From Acholoe squamosa (Eukaryota > Annelida > Polychaeta > Phyllodocida > Polynoidae), in the NCBI GenBank assembly GCA_949317995.1, contig OX439042.1:20625174-20689173 (forward strand): a stretch of 64,000 nucleotides of DNA. The letters run 5' to 3'. The notes beneath the pieces are model-generated. The model had not been told where the DNA came from, did no database searches, and was given only the letters and a program-made list of their open reading frames with translations. The translations under genes and the position numbers were made by a program. Shown in pieces: positions 59,101 through 64,000 of this stretch (the stretch's first letter is position 1; every line of letters starts with the position of its first letter).

Positions 59101-60361
59101 ACGATGGGTAACCACCTGTCCGGATTGTTGTAAAAACAAACCCGGACCCGGGATGGGCAAACTTCCCCTATCCCAAGAACTTTTCGGAGTTAGATTCGCA
59201 AGAATCGGGGTAGATATTATTAGTGGATTTAATACAACCGCTAATGATAATACCTGTATGATGGTAGTGTGTGATTATTATACGAAATACACTAAAGTAT
59301 TTCCACTACCGGACCACAAAGCAATTACTTGTGCCGAAGCTTTTGTAAAAGGTTGGGTACTAAGCTTCGGTGTACCATTAATGTTACACAGTGACCAAGG
59401 CAGAGAGTTCGAATCAAATCTCTGGCAGGGTATGTGCAAATACTTAGCTATTTGCAAGACTAGAACCAATCCGTATAGACCACAAAGCGACGGATTGGTG
59501 GAAAGGTTCAATAGAACCCTCATCCAAGTCCTAAAGTCACTCGTTAATGAACATATGGATGACTGGGATGAGCAATGTCATTTTGTGACACATGCTTATA
59601 ATAGTACGGTACATTCAAGTACAAATTGTTCTCCGAACCTTTTAGTATTCGGAGAGGATTTGATAATGCCTGCTGACCTAGTTTTTGGAGTCGTAGGAAT
59701 GGACCCTGAACTACCTTGCCATGTAGTTTTTGTGGAATGTTTAAGAGACAGATTTAGAAAAGCATATGAGTCTGTCCGAATTGATTTGGAGAAAAGTGCC
59801 AAATGGCAGAAAGTAGGATACGATACCGATCTAAAGCATCGGAAATTCCAATCCGGAGACAGAGTCCTCAGATTACATGAACCACTTAGACACATAAAAT
59901 TAGCGTCTAATTGGGACGGTCCCTTTACTATAACACAAATTATCAGTGATTGTACCGTAATTATTAAATCTGACCTTGGTCGACTCTATAAGTCAAATGT
60001 GGCTAGATTAAGGAGATGGTCTGGGAGGGAGACCTCCACAGAAATGTATGGTGAAGGTTCCGAAAGGATCCTGAATCAGAATCGCATAATAGACCAGGTA
60101 AAGAACACTACAGTGAAGCGTGGTCATGGTAGACCCAAGAAGTGTTCCGAATCAGTGACACCCACGCCAACACCGATTAAGCGTGGGGGAGTTAAAAAAG
60201 TCTCGGCAGGTGAAGACAAGAAGAAGAGGAAAGGTGTTTCTAAGGCTAAGAAGCACCTAGAGAAAGCTCTTCAGACTGTCAGGTCCGATAAAGAACTATC
60301 CGAGAAGGGGAGATACGTTCGCCGCAGCCCCCGAATTGCCCAGAGGACTGCAGTGACCTAA
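56126..60361 (+). CDS. Gypsy Pol polyprotein (protease, RT, RNase H, integrase)
   Basis: The frame opens after a TAG at 56123 and runs uninterrupted to 60361. It lies in the -1 frame relative to gag and overlaps its end, so expression by frameshifting is likely. From the 56276 codon, domains are: aspartic protease DTGAS at 96-100; reverse transcriptase about 355-545, with YLDDVIVFG near 515; RNase H about 660-780, starting DTDAS; an integrase HHCC zinc-binding region about 908-955 (CPDCC); and the DDE core, with IGVDI, SDQGREFE and DGLVERFN holding the acidic residues. WDGPFTI marks a GPY/F-type module after the core. The tail is very basic and holds RGHGRPKK, an AT-hook-like sequence; no chromodomain is recognised. 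All catalytic motifs are present, so this copy may be recently active. It is placed in Ty3/Gypsy by the order RT, RNase H, integrase. Confidence 0.95.
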   Translation, partial: TGECLWSKYRGKLRRGLPRGKEGDPSDKSCHDITIRDDSSHEVTRSPNTEVVVDTRKVREADTTGAMGAQGKPNISNEAGGYSLAKVCGAHLPPGHPCLEFLKGCGLTPGVKNDVPIVTDMPSVLNGRRWYVCLTVNGRSAEFLVDTGASHSCISRGFYDLIPDEHDTLKSGGSAQTADGSTLQTYGRTCVRLQLDGIHDYVMSATVADIADEGILGLDFASLYGAVLEPQTGVLSVRYPYPVKVRCALRQVSSMASVAHTVRIPPGVACDVLVRSDPAMRNKPAVIEPDVVTLSGIGLNSVDTIVANASWSVVPVSNTGNTTIYLKKGQVFGNVTLSETVTDSKLSLRKVTGDDEISEDLLKLYEETSLEDPEHRKEFYDMLCQYHTAFAKPGEKLGTTNKVLHKIDTGDAEPFKIPYRRLPLAKKRVAEDEINKMLEQDVIVPSNSPWSSPVCMVTKKDGTIRFCIDYRKLNGITKKNSYPLPRIDETIDSLGGNSWFCTLDLQSGYWQVGMNPPDMEKTAFSSHIGLFQYNVMPFGLCNAPATFEAMMETILSDLLWKRCLVYLDDVIVFGKTFEECSNNLKMVLERIISNGLKLKPKKCHMFRKSINYLGRIISDEGIKADPEKIESVTNWNRPKTPKEVRSFLGFCSYYREFIPNYSRVSYPLQAIANWTPGSTKEKFPWTHEQENAFQKLKDLFASTPVLQYPNETDHFILDTDASNDSIGAALSQVQNGREVPIAFASNTLSKTQRNYCTTKRELLAVVVYTKKFKHFLWETNFTLRTDHSSLRWLLNFRDAEGMLGRWLAHLSEYGLEHQQIQHRPGVKHLNADALSRIPIRKCDNPDCTDCGAHKAVLAGIRRPFVPLVASILDWSMDHIRHFQEADSITAQLLQLVPKGIRPVRPEVSLENREMRRFLAQWTELEVRKGVLYRWKPCNNGDRIMQVVIPHAMRHDIMYFCHGHRTSGHFGRKRSLARLSKKYYWPGMTRDLQRWVTTCPDCCKNKPGPGMGKLPLSQELFGVRFARIGVDIISGFNTTANDNTCMMVVCDYYTKYTKVFPLPDHKAITCAEAFVKGWVLSFGVPLMLHSDQGREFESNLWQGMCKYLAICKTRTNPYRPQSDGLVERFNRTLIQVLKSLVNEHMDDWDEQCHFVTHAYNSTVHSSTNCSPNLLVFGEDLIMPADLVFGVVGMDPELPCHVVFVECLRDRFRKAYESVRIDLEKSAKWQKVGYDTDLKHRKFQSGDRVLRLHEPLRHIKLASNWDGPFTITQIISDCTVIIKSDLGRLYKSNVARLRRWSGRETSTEMYGEGSERILNQNRIIDQVKNTTVKRGHGRPKKCSESVTPTPTPIKRGGVKKVSAGEDKKKRKGVSKAKKHLEKALQTVRSDKELSEKGRYVRRSPRIAQRTAVT

Positions 60362-60870
60362 CCTGTATACACAACGAGTGTAATGTTTACATTTAGAGGA
60401 ACGGATGACAACTGACCCTAAAGGCTTATTTGTCGCCCCCGCATGATGTACCAATGGGTAGTGGACGGATAATCCGGTGGATTTGCTTAAGCTTTCCATA
60501 ATCTCCACTTAAATCCCCAGTCGAGTCATCGGGGTGAGCGATAATTACCTAAAAACAATCAGTTTGTTGATGTACCGCCTGTAGCACGTACGTTTCCGCA
60601 TGACGTCACCGTGTCCAGTCTCGGCTGACCTCTCGTGACCTCGCGGACCGCGGGGAAATGACGTCACGAAAGCTGGCCCGTCGCCATATTGTTTTTTGGT
60701 AGCGTTTGGGACAGTCGGGTCACCCCTTCTCTCTTAAATTCTACCATCTAGCAAACCCCTTGTGCGCCCTCAGAGTCTGTCTCTCAGCAGGCAGACTCCG
60801 CTTGTGTCGGCCCCGGCGCCGTAAAGGCCGGAAAAAGGAGTATTTTACTCCCGTAGGTGATTCCCCGGTC
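60362..60870 (+). promoter_or_regulatory. Pol-ORF3 spacer with promoter-like features
   Basis: About 500 bp between the pol stop and the likely ORF3 ATG. There is no polypurine tract or LTR start. The second half is GC- and CpG-rich and holds two TGACGTCA (CRE-type) sites at 60601-60608 and 60659-60666, plus a CGCCATATTG string near 60681. These suggest a separate promoter, but none is proven. Confidence 0.5.
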
Positions 60871-63819
60871 ATGGCTGAGGAATCCGTAGCTGCAGCCAAG
60901 CTATCCGGTGACCCGGATAAGCTGACTCCGTCCGCAGAAGCTTTTCCGGAAGCTTTGTCGCCTGTTACACAGGAAGAGAGCGAGATGATGGACGTGGAGG
61001 AACCCACGGATCGCTCGTTCGAGGAGAAGCTGGCTTCATTCTCACTAAATGAGCCAGAGAAACTACTATCTCCACTCCCGGCCGAGGGATCCGGAGCGAC
61101 TGCGAGTGCTGAACCCGCAGCGACAGAGTCCGAAACTACCCAAGTTGACGGACAGAAGGATGAGTGGAAGCCAGCAGTGGCGGAGCCTTTTCCAGCTAGC
61201 TATGATGGTCGCTACCTGTATGTCCACCCGGAACTGCAGGCACAAGTGACCTACGCGGACGGGACACCAGTCAGGATGGACCCGAAAGTCAGGATAGCTA
61301 TCGAGGGCGTCATGGCTCCCGAACAGCTGACCAGGATGCCTCCCGAGTGGCTTCGAGACTGGCCGTGGTTCCAACGGGGACTTATGGTGGACGCTGGTTT
61401 CCGTGAAACCGTGTACGCAGCTAACCGAGCCTTCGAGCTCGGAGCGTATCCGAAGCCTGACAAGTCCCTGTGGAACGTCAAGGCTACGAACATCAACTGG
61501 GTAGGCTGTGTCTGGGATACCGATGGCCAGACCTACCCACGCCCTAGTGCTATCCGGACGCCGTGCCGGACCACTAAGGAATTCCGGGAGGCCGCTGCTA
61601 ACTTCGAGCAGTGGGATGACGGTTACTACATAACCGAACAGGAATTGGTGGATGTCCAGAACAATTCACTAATCGGATTGGACCGAGCTGCAGCCCTTCG
61701 GACGGTTATTGTCCGCCGTATGACTGCCGAACAGGAGGCACAGGAAGAGGCTAAGAGGGCCGCGGAAGCACCCGCACCTCCTATCCCCGACCTGAAGCTT
61801 GCCACCAGAAGCTCCGCCAGTGCTACATCAGCTACCGGCAGCACTACTACCCCAGTAGAAGCCACGACCTCCAGCACATCCGGAACCCAGGAACCGGAGG
61901 AAGACTGGAAGGTCAGTAAGAACCGACGATCCGCTGCTCGGAAGCTCAAGAATCTCCCGGATTCTGCGAGAGCCGAGCCGAAACCCAGCACCTCAACCAC
62001 TGGTAGTACTGCCATGGAGGTTGAGTCGTCTGACGAGGAGTCGGTGCACGAATCCTCGGTTGAGTATGATGAGAAGGCCACTCCATCAACTCAAACCGAG
62101 GCCGAACGTTGGGCTAACGCCAAATCCGGATTCAAAACCCGGATCCCGACGTGTTTCTCCGACTGTGCGTACGGAGTAAAGAAGGACGGCTCTACCCTCT
62201 ATGCCTGTCCAGACTCAATCAATAAGAACGATGAGTCGGATGATGAAGATTGGATGCGTCTTTCGGACGAGGACCCCAATCCGAGCAAAGCCTATCGAAA
62301 GATGTGGCTTATGCTAAACCACACCGAAGGGTATTACACTTATACCCAGAGGAGGAAGCTGCGTTGGGCTTTAGAGAAGTGGTACGGCGACGATCAAAAG
62401 TCCTGTCCCTTCTCTATCTGCCAGGATGCGAGTGATGTCTCGATCCGGACCTGGAGTACTCCAGCCCAGTTCCAAAGGCATCTGGTAGAGGCCCACTTCC
62501 ACCATCACCCGGTTTACATTTGTGATCCGAGTTATGGTAAGAAGGGCAAGAAGTGTACTACGAAGGTGCAATACAACCGACGTAGTGATCTGGCTAGACA
62601 CCAGAAGAAATGCCACGCAGAAGGTTTGGACGGGGCACGGAAGCGCATCATGGAGCTTCATCAGGAACTCATGAAGGAGTTCGACAGCCTGAGCGAGGAT
62701 GCTTGGTCTAAGATCCGACCAGGGGACCAAGTCCTCTGCGAAGTTCCGAAGACCAAGGATTCGAAACTCCGAGCAAAGATAGTCCTGACTCCTGGAAAGG
62801 GTAAACTGGACATGCACGAGTCTCTCTGGCAGAAATGCGAGGAATCCGGAAAGGATGCAAAGAGAGCTCGTGAAAGGAGCAGGAGAGACCAGAACCGTGG
62901 CGGCAACGGTAATGGTCAGAGCACGACGAAATCGAAAGTCAGAGCAGAGGACCGTTCCAGGTCCCCTCTGGCAAGGCACCCCGCAGAGCAGGCTCAGGGC
63001 ACTCCGGTGTTCAAGAAGCCCGAACCTGCCGGATACGCTGGAGCCGTATCTAAACCTGGGAAAGTGAGTTCTCGAAACTTTCCGTCCTTAAACCAGGGAC
63101 CTGGACCTGAGAGCCAGACCTTGGTGGTAGGAAAGGATGGTCGCCTTATGCCAAAGAAGACCACCGCATCTGCTGCCGCCGGATCTGCATCCGCTCCAGC
63201 CGCCCCACCAGTTACCTTTACCCAGGAGCAGTTAAACATGTACCTGCAAATGGGACTGAAACAGAATGTACCACCTGCCTTCTGTGTACCAACGACAGGT
63301 GTGTCCGGAAGTCCTAAACCCGGAAGTGGTCCACAGGCCGCCTCGACTCCTCCCAAGGCTGTCGCGGCACCTGAGAAACCAAAGGACGCCATTACCATTA
63401 AAACCGGTAATGCGGAAGTTTGGTTTGAGAAGTCTCGCCAAGGGGAGGCAGATGTCCAGAAGGCCATCTACACCCATTGGGAGAAGAGCGTTCGTGAGAA
63501 AGCGATCGAGTTTCATCAGGGTCTCCTAAACGAAACTCTGTTGTGTATGAAACAGGTGGGCGACGCTGAAAAGCAACGTCTCGAGACTCTCATCCGGGAC
63601 GATGTGAAGGCCCAGGAGGAGGCTGCCGCAGCTGCTCAAGAAAAGGCAGCTATGGATGTACACGTGTTGGAAAAGCGTGTGAAGGAGGAGATCACTCGGA
63701 ACACCAACCTGAACACTAAGTTCATGAGGGTGTTCGGAGTCGACTTGGACGAGTGGGACGGCACTCCCGAGTCGGCTTTAGCTCTTCTGAAGAAGAAGCA
63801 TGCTAAGAAATCCGTTTAA
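60871..63819 (+). CDS. Intronless ORF3: zinc-finger/coiled-coil protein of unknown function
   Basis: The frame is open from 60706. The ATG at 60871 (MAEESVAAA) is the more natural start and gives 982 aa. I do not recognise the protein. It has an acidic Ser/Thr-rich N-terminus; a region with WVGCVWDTDGQTYPRPSAIR; a basic segment (SKNRRSAARKLKNL); two C2H2-like fingers, the first with CPFSIC then HLVEAH (C567 and C572 counted from 60706), the second YICDP..KC..HQKKCH; a basic Arg/Ser stretch; an Ala/Pro-rich linker; and an Ala/Glu-rich C-terminal coiled coil. There is no signal peptide or membrane segment, so it is not a typical envelope. It follows pol on the same strand with no LTR between. 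It is either an extra ORF of the same element or a neighbouring retroposed or element-derived gene. GC- and CpG-rich codons contrast with the host introns. Confidence 0.8.
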   Translation: MAEESVAAAKLSGDPDKLTPSAEAFPEALSPVTQEESEMMDVEEPTDRSFEEKLASFSLNEPEKLLSPLPAEGSGATASAEPAATESETTQVDGQKDEWKPAVAEPFPASYDGRYLYVHPELQAQVTYADGTPVRMDPKVRIAIEGVMAPEQLTRMPPEWLRDWPWFQRGLMVDAGFRETVYAANRAFELGAYPKPDKSLWNVKATNINWVGCVWDTDGQTYPRPSAIRTPCRTTKEFREAAANFEQWDDGYYITEQELVDVQNNSLIGLDRAAALRTVIVRRMTAEQEAQEEAKRAAEAPAPPIPDLKLATRSSASATSATGSTTTPVEATTSSTSGTQEPEEDWKVSKNRRSAARKLKNLPDSARAEPKPSTSTTGSTAMEVESSDEESVHESSVEYDEKATPSTQTEAERWANAKSGFKTRIPTCFSDCAYGVKKDGSTLYACPDSINKNDESDDEDWMRLSDEDPNPSKAYRKMWLMLNHTEGYYTYTQRRKLRWALEKWYGDDQKSCPFSICQDASDVSIRTWSTPAQFQRHLVEAHFHHHPVYICDPSYGKKGKKCTTKVQYNRRSDLARHQKKCHAEGLDGARKRIMELHQELMKEFDSLSEDAWSKIRPGDQVLCEVPKTKDSKLRAKIVLTPGKGKLDMHESLWQKCEESGKDAKRARERSRRDQNRGGNGNGQSTTKSKVRAEDRSRSPLARHPAEQAQGTPVFKKPEPAGYAGAVSKPGKVSSRNFPSLNQGPGPESQTLVVGKDGRLMPKKTTASAAAGSASAPAAPPVTFTQEQLNMYLQMGLKQNVPPAFCVPTTGVSGSPKPGSGPQAASTPPKAVAAPEKPKDAITIKTGNAEVWFEKSRQGEADVQKAIYTHWEKSVREKAIEFHQGLLNETLLCMKQVGDAEKQRLETLIRDDVKAQEEAAAAAQEKAAMDVHVLEKRVKEEITRNTNLNTKFMRVFGVDLDEWDGTPESALALLKKKHAKKSV

Positions 63820-64000
63820 AGCATGCTAGGGTTATTTCTTCCATAATTTTTTTTCCAACACCAAATGACCAGATATAGTGTTTGCGGAACCCTATAGGTC
63901 TGCGAATGTTTTATTCACTAGTGCATGAACACCTATGATATGTGTTCCGGGTTCCTTTGACCAGTCTATTATATAATTCAGGTTGTATAACATTTATTGC
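63820..64000 (+). other. ORF3 downstream region at window edge
   Basis: Non-coding and AT-rich. It contains an 8-T run and no LTR start, AATAAA or polypurine tract. The end of the element, if ORF3 belongs to it, must lie beyond the window. Confidence 0.4.

Noticed and set aside
60362-60700. 3' LTR just after pol
   Set aside because: No TGTAGAGG start, no polypurine tract and none of the LTR core blocks (TATA, AATAAA, GGCATACAC) were found there.
60871-63819. ORF3 as a retroviral-type envelope
   Set aside because: No signal peptide, no transmembrane segment and no cysteine-rich ectodomain pattern; zinc-finger and coiled-coil features point elsewhere.

Overview
The window is animal nuclear DNA, AT-rich by eye, with GT-AG introns, many short non-autonomous DNA transposons, SINE-like pieces, microsatellites and a Ty3/Gypsy retrotransposon. 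An animal-type PLAT lipoxygenase rules out a bacterium or plant. The repeat style (TA-flanked and TTA-flanked MITEs, an AATC-repeat SINE tail, minisatellite-plus-hairpin repeats) suggests a marine invertebrate, perhaps a mollusc or another lophotrochozoan. I cannot fix the phylum from sequence alone.

Layout. 1-3.4 kb: a large palindrome whose arms carry two differently broken copies of one repeat-associated gene, with a solo LTR in its loop. 4.5-15.7 kb: the 3' part (14 exons read here) of a plus-strand gene for an unassigned beta-propeller-like protein; its first intron is full of MITEs. 16.7-19.3 kb: a 33-36 bp minisatellite broken up by a SINE-like piece and a MITE. 19.3-24.0 kb: repeats and sequence with no recognisable gene. 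24.0-49.7 kb: a complete lipoxygenase gene of 15 coding exons (671 aa), with two very long introns full of transposons. 49.7-52.9 kb: flank with two MITEs. 52.9-64.0 kb: a structurally young Gypsy element (5' LTR, primer-binding site, gag, pol), followed without a visible 3' LTR by a third intronless ORF of about 1,000 codons. That ORF encodes a zinc-finger and coiled-coil protein I do not recognise.

Most interesting points: the lipoxygenase carries Gly at the position that in most studied enzymes separates R from S oxygenation, and begins with an acylation-type N-terminus. The Gypsy element is followed by a large uncharacterised ORF preceded by two CRE-like sites. One lineage of LTRs appears twice, as a solo LTR and in the long element. 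A TTA-flanked MITE has its empty site preserved in a second copy of its host repeat. The two host genes share strand but show no sign of working together; the rest is mobile or repetitive DNA.
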